Positions 22,720-35,208 of a stretch of 64,000 nt of DNA are shown piece by piece. This stretch comes from Fasciola hepatica (lineage: Eukaryota > Platyhelminthes > Trematoda > Plagiorchiida > Fasciolidae): the NCBI GenBank assembly GCA_948099385.1, contig CANUEZ040000047.1, positions 28,352,501 through 28,416,500 of the forward strand. The letters are read 5' to 3'. The notes under the pieces were generated by a model. That model made no database searches and had not been told where the DNA came from. It worked only from the letters and a program-made list of their open reading frames with translations. The position numbers and the translations under genes were made by a program. Positions within the stretch are counted from its first letter, which is position 1. Each line of letters opens with the position of its first letter.

Positions 22720-25700
22720 GCGAAAATTCATGTGGGGTTAGTAGTTGCAAAGAGTATGTTGGGACTGGTATATAGTGTGACAGGTGCAATGAGCGGTACT
22801 GCCAGGGCTGCTCTGCCCTGTCCAAGAAAGACTATGGGCTTCTCAAGGAGCATGAATCTTTGAAATTATGTGTTCGCTGTGTTGCTCCGGCAAAATGATG
22901 CTCACATATACTACGGAGACAGCTAGACAAGAAAAACGGAGCCACAGCAGGAAGCTTAGGGAAAGGGTTTCAACACAGCCGGGTAATAGCAACTCGCTTA
23001 GTAACTAGGAAAAACGAGCTGCAGGCAAAAAGGGACAAACCGGACAGTAACAAGACTCGGAACAAACTGAGGGAAGCTGTAGAGATAGAGGTAATAAAGG
23101 AAGGACTGGGAGACTCGAAGAAAAGCTCAAAAAATGGAGGTCATCACTGAGAGATTTGTTGGGAAAAGCAAGCGTCTTCTGGTGTACAGTTGTGCAGAGC
23201 CCACGATTGGAGGGGGGCGGAGTAGAAAGGGTGCAGAATACGGGAACGTCGTAAATGTACTGAGAATGGCGGAGCTACCCACTGACTTGAGGTGTGCGAA
23301 GTGCCATAGAGTGGGGCCTTGGAAGGCCCTTGCTTATCTTCTTTGCCAGCGCGTACGTCAGAGACCTACTGCTAAGCAGGGCATCAAGAGTTAAGCCTGC
23401 CACAACGGGGTATAGGAGGATCACGCCTGACACTCTCTCCAGCGGAAAAGTGGCCCCGGCACAAAATCCGCTGCATCCGTCAAAGCTGGAGCTCAAGCAA
23501 CCGGTTCTCATGATAGCCGAAGCTGACGTCAAGCCTCTAAGCAAATCTACACCTAAAGCCGCAATCATTAGCAGTAGCCAAGCTCGACAGCCAACGGTGA
23601 ACTTGTCAGCTGAAAAATATGAGGCGAGTATGAAAGTAGGTGCATAAGTCCACACACAGGGTATAAGGCTGGTAGGCACTCAGTCTCTGCGTCCCAACAA
23701 GAGAACGGGTGTGATCAAGGTGGAAACTAAAGTGGCTGTGGCACCAATCCAGATCAAACGGAATGTCAATAATAAGGATGAAATTTGGGCTACAGTCGTT
23801 GCACGAACACCCACACATTTGAGCAGTAGTTGGTCGCTGAAGCCCTCGAGGGGTAGCAGAAGTCCAAATGCTGATCCAGGGGAAGCCCCAGGAGTTTTCT
23901 TTGACGGCATTGCAATTACTTTGCACCGAGTGGCCCTGAAAGTTCCGGAAAATACGGGCCTAGTGGCTATCAATGCAAAAAATGGGAATTGCACCCAAGG
24001 GTTCGAAGGCCCAAAGAGGAATTACTGAAGTGGATGGCCTGGCAGAAGGAGCCACCATATGGTATACAAATGTCCGCAGCTTAAGGGGTGAGTGGGAGGA
24101 ACTACTGATCGGAACAAACGGATCAGTGATTATACCTGTGACGGATATGTGGCACGCACTACGCAGGGGCCAATTACAAAACAGCCAGAAACAGGATACA
24201 GGCCCCTCAACGCGAAGCAAATTACCAGTTGAGAAGAAACTAGCCAACAATGTGAGGGCAGACCCTAAAAAGTTTTTCACTTATGTGCAGTTCAAGAAAA
24301 TTATACGTGAGAGAGTATGTGACTTGGAGATTTCCCACGAAAGCATTGCCCCCGATGATAACGATGAGGCATGAACCTTACTTCCGTTCTTCAAGAGCGT
24401 ACATCGTCAGGACCATATGCATAGTCCGGCGGGATCAGACGTAGGGGGTGCGCCAGTGCTTCAGGATCTTACTGTAAGTGAGGGTGAGGTACGCCACGAA
24501 CTCAGACTTTTGTGCAAGCAAAAGGCAGCCGAAAGGGGTACAATCCATCCGGCGATTGTCCAGTCTCTTTCCGGTATCCTATCAGGGGCTATTGTCCAGC
24601 TTTACGAAGCGCCTCTGAAGGAGAATGAAGTGCCAGAGGATTGGTGCAAGGCCATTGTCGAAGCGATTTATAAGACCGGATCCGGGCAGAAGGATTAACA
24701 TCAGTGTTGTGCAAGTGCTTGGGTCTTATAAAATGAGAGCATTTGTGCCTGCATCTGGTTGATGACGACCTACTACCACCTGCTTAACATGTATGTTTTA
24801 AAAGAAGATCGTGCTTGACAACCCTACTGATACACTTGGACGAGACCGCAAGATGAATTGGTGACGATACGACAGTAGAGGTTTGTTATTTGGATTTCAG
24901 TAAGGCTTTTGACCCCATGAGTCATCGCCTGCTGGACTATCAATTGCAGACCTTTAGGATAAGCGGGAAAGCAAGAGATTGGGTAGCACCCTTTATGAGG
25001 AATCGTGGTTTCTCTGTCAAGGTGGGCGATTATCTGTCAAGGCCGGAGAGGTTTACTGGTGGTGTGCCGCAGGGTTCAGTACTGGGGCCCTTCCCTTCCT
25101 CTTGCACATAAATGAACTGGCGGAAGAATTGAGTAAACCGTGTTTCATCTTTGCGGATGATGTGGGGATAGCAGAAGGCGATTTAGCACAGGATATAAAT
25201 GTGGTGCTCAGAGGGGCAGAACGATGGGATTTAAAGCCGAATCTCGCCAAATGTCAAGTCCTGACCACTAACATAGACTAAAACAGCAGTATTCTGTTTA
25301 AAAGAGTGTCTGAGGTAAAAGGCTTAGGTGTGATGGTCACCTAGGACTTCAAGTCTTCAAGGCAGTGCCAGAAGGTTGCCAATATAGCCAGGGGGTGCTA
25401 ATTAGGTTATGCTATACTAGCACATGCAAAACCTGGAAATGTTCATCCCGGTTTACAACGTTTTGGTGCGAGCTCTTCTGGATTGTTGTGAGCAGGCATG
25501 ATCTCCCTTCTGTCGCCGGGATAAGGAGTGCTTGGAGGGACTAGCAATTAGAATGATCGCTGATTGTACCTGTGTGGAGTAGACTGACATAGGATGCTGT
25601 TTGATGCAGCAGAAGGCCCTAGATTCACACTGGAACAGCGTTCCCAGAGCTAGCTGTGTGAAGGAGGGGTGAGGCAATGAGCCCCTTGTGTTTCCGTCAA
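22720..25700 (+). pseudogene. Decayed LINE with PHD-like ORF1 finger and RT
   Basis: A cysteine finger at about 22731-22890 (CGVSSCKEYVGTGI, stop, CDRCNERYCQGCSALS, then CVRCVAP) has the spacing of the PHD-like fingers found in flatworm LINE ORF1. Basic, Lys/Arg-rich text follows to about 23150. The endonuclease start is at about 24060 (YTNVRSLRGEWEELL), but most of that domain is missing. The linker is at 24417-24698. RT follows at 24890-25281, with DFSKAFDPMSHRLLD, GGVPQGSVLGPF and FIFADDVGIAEG. The C-terminal part fades by 25700. Stops and frameshifts occur throughout. Confidence 0.8.
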
Positions 25701-26135
25701 TGAACTTGTCTGTGAAGGTGATACTGCCTCGCGAGTTCTACCGTTCGGACAAAACATTAAAAGCGCAGTGTTGGAAGCCGAGGAAACTCACCAACAGCAC
25801 AACGATCTGGACGCTCTTTTGGTCTCGGCCACTTTTGTCTTGTGAACAATGAACTAAACCTGCCATGAGAGGTGAACTTGAGCGCCACATTCGGATTCTC
25901 GAGCTCCTCCGCTGCCTCAATCGTCTCCCTTTTTGTACGGTATCTGGTGTAGTGTTTCCACTTTTGTGTTCCTTATTTTGTCCCTTTTTATTGGTAAAAT
26001 GTCTGACTTCACGGGAAACGATGAGATCTTACCCATGGGCCAGATTGAGAGCTCACCAGAGGGCGGGCCGTGCCCTAGCCCCATCCTGAGGGACTCCCAG
26101 AGGCCATGGAAATAGAAGAGCTGATGATGATGATA
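25701..26135. other. No recognisable gene
   Basis: Short sequence between a decayed LINE and copy B of the dispersed repeat. It ends in a (GAT)n run at about 26120-26134 that adjoins the repeat, comparable to the trinucleotide run before copy A. Confidence 0.4.
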
Positions 26136-27330
26136 ATGGTATATTTCTCGGCCATGGTTGAGACGCACGCGCTAGCGCATGATCATGGTGTGACACTTTA
26201 CTCAAAAGTGGAATATTCACAAATTCAAAGTATGAACGTCGAGAGTATCAGCGATAGATAGACATAGCCAACCACAGTTTGAGTGGATCATTTTACTAGT
26301 GGTTTGCGCGGCAGTTTCAAACCGGTTTCGAATCCGGGATGGGCGGTGGAGATATCGAAAAACCGTTTGCGCAGTGTCAAGGACGCATTATGAACGAGAA
26401 TGATGCAAGCTGGGGAAACGGAGGCCTGCTGATGTTTTACAGATAGAGTAAATTTTGAACAAGAAGAAAAGGAAGAAAAAAGGAAAAAAAATGTAGAGAA
26501 GTGTTCTCGAGAAAGTTGGTGCATGCGGAGAGGATAGTGATCCATGAAGACGATGCAGACCCTGAATGTCGGATTTACCTGAGTTCAATAAATGGAATGA
26601 GTGTCGAAACGGTGCCGAGACCAATTTTGTGAAAGTGAACACTGGTGGATGTGGGAGAAACAGCAGTCCATAAAAAGGTGAGTTTAGATTCAGGATCAGT
26701 AATATGTACCATTCAGAAATGAGAAAGCTCAACTGGAAGGTCCTCGAGAAGTGGAGAGTCAATTTCCAACCGGCTACGGTTCGGAGGAAATGTGAACTGT
26801 GGTAACGGATAATAAAGTGTGAAATCACCGCATAGACTTGAGAGTTAATATGCTGCTTCACTGACATATATATATATATATGTATGTATATATATACATT
26901 GACGCATTTGCCTTCAGTGATATTCAGCGTCGTTTCTGGTAACGTACGACATCATATGGGTGTGTTTCGTCTAGCAGGGCAAAGTATGTGTCGGTCAATC
27001 GGCTGAGTGTGGTGGTATATTAGCAAGATTCGCATGAACTGGAATGTGTGTTGGTTGCTTTAGAAAAAGCTGAATGATCTGATAAGCAATTGGGAGTATT
27101 TCCTGTCGGGTGGCTTGATTTCGGTCCCAGTTGCTATGGTAGGTTCTATTTGAGTCTCTGTCCGTACGAGTCAAAGTGGCGTCCTTGGTTATCCGGTTTG
27201 GTGGCTGCGATAGTAGGAGACAACAGACCTGAAATAAAAGGGGGTTGCAGTCTGGACGTGGTTCCAGCTGTTGGTTATGATGATAAATGAAGACAATAGA
27301 TAATGAACTGGTTAGGTCTGTGTGAGTGAA
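26136..27330. repeat. Dispersed repeat, copy B
   Basis: Second copy of the family at 18347-19640, in the same orientation with the same block order, and diverged throughout. It contains an AT microsatellite (26866-26897) where copy A has only a short AT-rich stretch, and a purine run at 26459-26492. No convincing coding sequence. Confidence 0.75.
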
Positions 27331-28890
27331 GCATGGATAAAGTTTCACTTGAGCAGTCAATGGCACCTATTCCACATTCGAAGTAAAAATAGGCTCGCGG
27401 TGGATTTGTTCTATACTGCTGCAGGCTAACAGAGTTGCGTACACTAGTTTGGTAACGGTGTATGCATCTCAAAGGATTTATGATTTTGCACGTTGGCACA
27501 GCATCGCTCTGATGCTAATGAAAGACCTAGGGTCTCACGGTTTAGAGCAGTTAGAAATGATAACCCCCAGTACCGTTTGCTTACGCAGAAAGCAGTTTGG
27601 CAGCGAGCGATAAGATTGGTTTGAAATAACAGACTGTGAGCGAATGAGACTGGCACACTGTTAGCGTAGCCCTTTGCTGTTACTGTCTCTTCCAGCATAG
27701 TGGTTATTCTATACTGGGTAGTTTCTGAGGCGCCTTAAAGTAGATGAAACTATTGGGGTGACAGAGGTGATACATTAGAGGCAATCGGTCACGTGCCTTG
27801 GAACGTTAGCTACAGTTCATCTATGCTCTTACCCGATGGTGCTATCGTACTGAGATTTGCTCGAGTATGATCAAGGAAACCGGACGTAGACATGATTGCA
27901 TGGTTATCGCGGTGTTCTTTTCGTCGTTATCGCATTGCAAACCAGGAAAACACCCATGTGAGGACTGGTTTTGGAGAGCCGTGAGAAATGGGAATGAGAT
28001 GGGTCCGAATTTCCGTCAGGGAAGCAAACTCTAACGACCTACATTCGGTGCTCATGGTAGGCGGCACAAGGGCCTGCTTCAGGTAGGGAAGTAGCACGAT
28101 ACACAACCACTGGCATCCAGCACGTGGCGCTCCAAGAATGATCCACACTTTTTTAGACGTTTTTATTTTATTTTTTTAATGGTTTTATGACAGTCAGGTA
28201 TCTGGCTATCAGAGAAGGCGGAGCTGCTTTTGGTTGGCGACCACAGCTCCCACACCCCGGCCGAAACATGGACCGCATGTAACAAGCCGCGTTGGGAATA
28301 GGTCAACCACACCAGTTGATCCGTAGCAACACTGCAACCCGGAGACATGAGTCACAAGTGACAAGGCTGGTGTGCCTGGAAGACAAAACAGTGAGGTTTT
28401 TTTCTCACTTTTTTATGCCAATCTCTACCTTTTGGTGGTCATGTCTAATTGGTGGTCAACTCTGTGCAGGGAGACCATCACGGCCAGGAATGTTTGCAGA
28501 ATCGCCGCGCTAACACTCGCTTTATCCGTGAAGTCAGAACCCTCATGCCGTTTACATGGGACAAAAAATACAGGGGGAGGTAGAGTCAACCACAGCCTGC
28601 GATTATTCAATGGGGTTTATGTTCAACAAAATACCAGTCTGCACTAGGATGGGGTACGACTTGCAGCACCAACAACGTGATTAGTCGGGATGATCCACAG
28701 ATGGTTTGTAGTTTTGCTGGCTAAGTATAAAATGTTGTACAGGCCAGTCATGGAAGATGCTAGAGTTCTGTGACAGGGACGGAAGTTGAGCTGTGAATGT
28801 CTAATGGTGACTACTGGATGGAGGTTGATGAGTCCGACAGGTGCTACGTCTTTGGTTAGAGACAAAGGCGAAGACTAAGTAAAGACAGCA
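27331..28890. other. No recognisable gene
   Basis: I could not attach any part of this 1.5-kb stretch to a family. Frames are short on both strands. It may include the outer 3' UTR of the LINE that follows. Confidence 0.4.
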
Positions 28891-29686
28891 CTGGGAATGT
28901 TTAAAGACTACCTTTCATGCTTCCAGTGGTATTTCATATAATCAAATACGACTATTGATGCACTGGCCTCAGGCATGAGAGTTACTACGTTTAGGCATTG
29001 TAACCTGGTAGGTTTACGCTTAGGTGATGGCAACTATGGTGTATGATGTGGCATATCCTAGATTGTCAAGGGTTCTGGTTAGTATCACGCTCTCCTCATA
29101 AGCTCTATCAAAAGTCATGTAAGGATTTATAATAGTATATATAGACCAAATCGATCCCCGGGCAAGGAAGCTGAGAGGAGCGGAAGCCAGGATAAATAAG
29201 AGAGGATCAAGGAGTGAATTAGTGGGTGGTGGGACTTAATATCTTAGGATCCAGCACCACTGGACAATTTGGTGCTGTGGGAAAACATCATTGGCTAAAA
29301 CCTTCAGCTAGAGGAGGGTTGTTTTACATAGCTGCCCTAGTACTATATGACGAGGGAGGCAGTAATTGTTTGGACATGGTTGTGGAAACCGACTAGTGAA
29401 TTAGATGAGGCAAGGATGTATAAGGGTTAGGTGGTGGTAGGTGGACGTGGGTGAGTAGCGAGAACCGGCAGGCACCTAGATAGTTATAGTTGTAAACGAC
29501 AAAAACTATCCTTCTGCAGTGTGGGTTATACGTAAAAGGTAATAATAAATGGTAAGCCTATCGTCTGTCGTTAGGCAGAAAATGGTAGGTTTGGGATATG
29601 GTGCCGTGATCCTAGTAGTTGAACCCGTTTTTGAAGGCCAGCTCGACGGATAGCAGAGAGCGGGAGGAGAGACTGAAGCAAGGGTT

Positions 29687-32114
29687 CTAAAGTTCGATGC
29701 CTTCTTCATAGGCTCGATCCTCAGATATGCTGGCGTTAGTCAAAGATAACATATGACTAACGGTAAGTTGTGATTTAAGGGCATGGCTGAGATGGGTTAT
29801 TGACGCACATTTGCGAATGGTCCGAGGCAGCTTATTCCAAAGCATAGAATATTTAATGAGAAAGAAGTTGGACCTGCTTGCCAGCCTGGAATGCGGGATG
29901 GTCAGACTGAAGTCTCTGTGGCGCAGAGGGTAAGATGAGGGTAGGGAAAACTGTATAGAGTTGGTAGAAGTGAACGCAGAGCAATGAATAAGTCTGTATA
30001 GAAAACACAAGTTAGGCCTGACATGTCTAAGCCATACGGGGTCAAGTTTTAATAGAACGCATCGCTCTTTATAGCTCAGTGGAGAGGAATATCCCATCAG
30101 CTTCTTGGTGAAGGTGCGCTGGACTTTCTCCAGGCGTATTCTGTCCGATTTAGACATTCCAGAGAAGATTATAGGGCAATATTCGAGGTGGGGTCTAGCA
30201 TGGGATTGGTATGTAAGGAGGATACTATGTTTCGTTTTAAATGATCTGAGAACTAGGCCTATTATCTGTCTGGCCCTGGCCGTCTGAAATGAGACATGTT
30301 CCGAGAATTGTAGATTGTTAGTGTATCGAAGCCCAAGATCCTTCACTGATGAGCTTGGGGCGATGGGTACTTGGTTCAGTGACAGAGTTCCGAGGGGAAC
30401 TTGACATCTGTAGGTTGTGTAGAAGCTTTTAGATGTCGAGAAGCACATCTGCCATGAAGTGCACCATTGATCAAGTTTATCAAGATCACTACCTATTTCA
30501 GACAGTGCTGTGCCCAAATCTTGATGGCGGAAATCATACACGATTTTGATGTCGTCGGCGAAGAGGAAAGGTGTGCCATGTTGCACAATCGAAAAAATGT
30601 CGTTAATATAGAGTGAGAAAAATAGCGGACCAAGTACACTTCCTTGTATGACTCCACTAGTGACAGGCGCCGGTTGCGATAGATGACCATTAGCATATAC
30701 AACCTGGGTTCGATCCGACAGGTAAGAAGTGATCCATGATAAAAGCGGGTCATGGATACCATAGGCCCGGAGTTTTGTTAACAATCGGGAGTGAGGAACT
30801 CGGTCAAATGCCTTGGTCATATCGAGGTAGATGATAATCATAGATTTTCCGTCGTCAGCTGCCGTGGTCACTAGGTTGAAGAAATCAAACTGGCATGTGG
30901 TACAAGAACGTGACTTTAGGAAGCCATGTTGGCCGCTGTGAATGAGGTTATGGGAAATGAGATAATCGGACATCCGCTGTTTAATCAAACGCTCCATTAT
31001 TCTGGCAGCTAAAGGGGGATGGTTGATAGGACGATAATTTGAAAAGTCATGCAATGGACCTTTTTGTGGATAGGATTAATGGTTGAAGTTTTCCACTGGG
31101 ATGGAAAAATTCCATTTTTAAGGGATAAGTCGTAGAGATTCATAAAGATAGCAGCGATGTCAGTTCCACCAAGATGAAAGAGTGCTGGGTGGATGCCGTC
31201 ATAGCCAGGGCGGGAGGAGGGTCTAACACGCAGCAGCAGGTGGGTCACATCGTTCCAACTGAATTCAATGTCAGAGAGAACTTGCTCGGTGATGAGGGGT
31301 ACGGGTGGCGGGTTTACAGTGGCTTCAGTGGTCATGGATTCTGAAAAGAAGGTATTGAGCGCCTCAGCGATTTCAGCTGCAGATTTCATCTGCGTGCTGT
31401 TTCCCAAAATTAGATATGGTATCCCTGTAGGCTCTCTCTGATTTCTGCTCTTCAGCAGTCGGGACAATCGGTACGATCTGTTGAAGGAATTCAAGGCCGA
31501 AAGCTCCTGTTTTCTCAGCAGTTCATTAGTCCGAAGACTGATGGTGACAGAGAGAGAGTGAAGTTGCAATAGTATGGAGAAGTCCTTGGTTTTATTGTAG
31601 ATCTTCTGCAGTTTTGCATGTTTATTTTGCAGCCTTGTTTGGTAGGAGCCGCGGGCTTGAGAACGGTTGGTCCCGATGGTGGTGATTGCTGACAAGCAGC
31701 TATGTAGCTTATGGTAGAGTACGTCACTGGCGAGCTGAGTGTTGTGCTGTAGGAAGTAGTCATCCCAGTTGAGGGATCGAAGCATAGGCTTGAGGTTCAT
31801 CCAGTTGATCGTGTGCAGGGGCTGTTGAGATGAGCTACATATGGGGTCTATGGGTCCGGCTGTGAATCTGCAAGATACCATTCTATGGTCACTGCCTGGG
31901 AAAAGGTTGAGGGCGGTAGTCATCACCTCCGATAGGCCAATGGTAAATATCAGGTCTAGTATGCTGTTACCTCTGGTTGGTGTCAATACGTGCTGGACTC
32001 AGCGCCCTGCGCGTATGGTCGAAACGAAGCTCGTGAAGTATTGGGGTGATGACATGGTGTCCCAGCAGATTTAGGTGCATTGAAATCGCCAGCAATGATT
32101 TTTGACGAGGATGG
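29687..32114 (-). pseudogene. LINE ORF2, C-terminal part: end of endonuclease and RT
   Basis: Just left of the Pao insertion the frame reads SSSKIIAGDFNAP, the endonuclease GDFN motif. A frameshift near 31990-32070 precedes ILDLIFTIGL and SDHRMVSCRF, which carries the SDH motif of the EEP fold. Another frameshift near 31050-31070 precedes the RT (NYRPINHPPLAARIMERLI). The RT keeps IIYLDMTKAFDRVPH, SGVIQGSVLGPLFFSLYIND and FLFADDIKIVYDF, plus the C-terminal HARPHLEYCPIIF and MLWNKLPRTIRKC. RT catalytic residues are intact. The two frameshifts and the Pao insertion inactivate the ORF. Confidence 0.88.
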
Positions 32115-32492
32115 TGTAACAACCGGTCGTGAAAAATCCCCCTTTATTCCCTCGCGATTCAGTGTTTTTCCCAACATCACTCATTTCCATACACTATTGA
32201 CTTGTCTTTACGAACTGGTTGTTTTTCTGGACCAATTGTTGTTTGTTCGCGCCCAGAGCGCTACTTTGGCACGTCCTTGTTCAGGACCTGCGTGACGCAC
32301 GTGCTGTCTGCTCACACGCTGCTATTTGGTTTCTCGTTGTTGAGTCCTTGTGATCGTATTATTGAGGTTTGTATATTGTTTATGTCATTGTTTATTTTAA
32401 TAATCTAGTATCGTAGAATATCACGGATAATGGTCTTCTGATTTCGGGATCCGTTGCGAATTTGGCTACGCATTGCTCAAACGTTCGTAACA
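32115..32492 (+). repeat. 5' LTR of Pao element
   Basis: Starts TGTAAC and probably ends CGTAACA at 32492. The end is supported by the solo LTR at 45983-46346, which continues past the point (32466) where the two LTRs of this element stop matching. A TGGAAC sequence about 18 bases downstream (32510) is shared in position by the other Pao leaders in the window and is a possible primer-binding site. Confidence 0.8.
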
Positions 32493-32534
32493 ATACTCAA
32501 TAGATCTATTTGGAACGAGGAAAAATCACGCAAA

Positions 32535-35207
32535 ATGCCAAGAAAAGGATCAAAAGCAGTCGAATCCGGACAGGAAGTAATACGGCAAGTCTCTGGGGAG
32601 GTTTTGGGTACATATGATTCTTTAGTTAATGCTAGATCACCTAGTCCTGTCAGTGCTAGCTCATGTGTTATTGAAAGCAATATTGATCGTAAGGATGTCG
32701 ATTTATATAAGCTGAGAATACTAGAACTAGAGCAACAGTTACTTTCGGCTAGACTACAGGCGCATGAAGCAGAGAAGTGTACACAGAAACAGCGAGAGCA
32801 TGAGACCAGTGATTTCGACACTTCCGATAGGTTAGAGTGCAATAAGGTAGGGAACCCCACGCCGGTCGCCGACTACAAACCACCATCGATCGATCTGCCT
32901 AGAGTGGAGTTAACGGTTTTCGACGGGCGAGCTGAGCAATACTGCAAGTTTGTCAAACAGTTCGAGACGTTCGTTGAAAACAAGGTAAACGACCCTGGGC
33001 AAAGGCTTCTTTACCTCACTCACTACTGCCGAGGCCGAGCGCGAGAAGCTATCGACGGGTGCACCATGCTCGATCCAGAACAAGGCTACACAAGGGCAAG
33101 AAAGATTCTGAGGGACTTGTTTGGCCAACCTTTCAAAGTAGCCCGTAACCTAATAGAGGGCGTGATGGCAGAGGCAAAGAGAACCAAGGGCGACGTCTAC
33201 ACCATGGCCGACCTGGTGATCAAGATGCAGAACTGCTCAATAGCCCTCGACCATTTAGGTTACAGGGCTGACCTTGACGCCATGCACACTTTGGAAGGCA
33301 TAGTCCGTCACCTCTCTCCCGAACTACAGGGTCGGTGGGCGGAAGAAGCTGAACGGATAAGCCGAGGCGACAGAGAAGCCAACTTCGAAGACCTGACTGA
33401 ATACTTAGACAGGCAAACGAAGATAGCTGACAGCAGATTCGGCCGACTCATCCGGGACAGCAACCGAGCAAACAAGCCCGGTACTAGCCAAGCCCAAACC
33501 CCTGTACGGGAGCATCCAAAGTACCAGCCTTGGACCAATACACACGTCATTTCACGAGATGCTACGGCGAAACCAAATTGCAGATCCTGTGGTACTAGCC
33601 ATGGCCTACCAGAATGCCCCAAGTTCGGCAACGCCACAATAGACGAACGGTGGGGAATGGCGAGGATGGCAGGAGCATGTTTCATCTGTCTCAACACCAC
33701 GCACCGGGCAGCAGCCTGTAGAACAAGGAATCGATGTGGTTACGAGGGCTGCACGGGCAGACACCATCGGCTGCTGCATCAGGCGAGAATAATCATATCC
33801 GAGGCGATTGCCAAGCCCAGCGTGATTTGTTCAACTTCACAATCTGCCAGTAAACCGGTACGTTTAGGCGTAGTGGCCGTGGGAGTAGTGACTCCGACTG
33901 GGATAGTCAAGGCGTTGGCTTTCGTTGATAGTGGATCCGACACCACTTTAGTGAAAGAGCGGTTTGCCGACAAACACCAACTGGCTAAAGGTGCGACGTC
34001 GTTAGCAGTGAGCACGGTGGGCGGAACACAGGTAATGACTGCCGGTAGATTAAGGCTGCAACTCATCTCTCTAGACACTAACGAGGAAATTGAACCAACG
34101 GAGGCATTCACGTTAGCGGATCTCCCCATGCGAGCACCAAGGTCGGTGAACGCAATCTTGACTCGATGGCCCCACCTGCAGGATGTAACCGTTGTAGACT
34201 GGGAAGATGATGAGGTGGATCTCCTCATCGGATGCGACGTGCCAGAGGCGCATTGGGTGCTTGACCAAAGAGTGGGCGACCGCCAGGCACCTTATGCCGT
34301 ACGCACGGCTCTGGGATGGATGTTATACGGTCCAGTAGAGGTACGCGGTTCCGTGAGATACTTATCCGCCGAAACGGACCGCATAGAGTATCATCTGCAA
34401 CGGCTGTATGAAAAGGAGTTTCATGACATTGGAGACGAAAGACCGACGTTGTCTCAAGAGGATCACTTCGCTCTACAAACGGTGCGGCAAGGCTCTAGAG
34501 GCCTCAAAATACAGTTCGAGGTTCCCCTCCCATGGCGCACACCGGTCGACCCGTGGACTGACAACAGAAATTATGTTCTCCAACGATTACTACGACTAAA
34601 AGAACGCTTCATTCGAGACCAGAATCTGTGGGAACGATACGCGGATTTGATGAAGCGAAACGAGGCCCTCGGTTACGTTGAAAAGGTGCCTGGTAACACC
34701 GACAGCAAAAGGGGTATCTGGTATCTGCCTCACCATCCGGTTATCAACCCCAAGAAACCCAATAAACTGCGAGTGGTTTTCGACTGTGCGGCCAAGTTTC
34801 AGGGCAAGTCGTTAAACGATCGCCTACTACAGGGGCCTGACTGGACCACACCACTGATCGATGTTTTGTGCCGTTTCAGAGTGGGTAACGTGGCTTTGTC
34901 TGCTGACATTAGGGAAATGTTCCATCAGGTGAAGATTCCGGTAGGAGAACGAGATGCTTTGCGTTTCTTGTGGTGGGAAGGGAGCGACCGGGACAACGCA
35001 GTGGTGAATTATAGGATGACCGTCCACACCTTCGGAGCCATATCGTCACCATTTTGTGCCAAATACGCCCTCCGAGAATCAGCGAACAAACATGGCGATC
35101 TGGTACATCGGACGGTGGTAGAAAGCGTCAGCAGGAACTTCTACGTCGACGAATACCTTGGGTCATTCGATGATGTGGAATCAGCTCTAGAGCAGTTAGG
35201 GGTCTGA
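32535..35207 (+). pseudogene. Pao Gag-protease-RT frame, uninterrupted to the RT palm
   Basis: I chose the ATG at 32535 (MPRKGSK) because the same start occurs in all Pao copies here; codons upstream lie in the LTR and leader. The frame encodes a coiled-coil-like stretch (about residues 55-100) and the DUF1759 Gag core (DLPRVELTVFDGRAEQYCK). Zinc-knuckle region CRSCGTSHGLPEC / CFICLNTTHRAAAC follows, then aspartic protease (AFVDSGSDTTLV) and a DUF1758-type linker (DLLIGCDVPEA). The RT reads VVFDCAAKFQGKSLNDRLLQ and ADIREMFHQVKIP. The catalytic box reads YVDE rather than YVDD. The frame ends at 35207 by frameshift shortly after it. Confidence 0.9.
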
Positions 35208-35208
35208 T

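Noticed and set aside
26388..26867. 159-codon minus-strand frame in dispersed repeat copy B
   Set aside because: It is low-complexity and Phe/Leu/Ser-rich because of purine runs on the other strand, and it is not conserved as a frame in copy A.
28644..28865. Possible LINE C-terminal remnant (LYRPVMED-like text on the plus strand)
   Set aside because: Too short and ambiguous to support; no other RT block lies in order around it.
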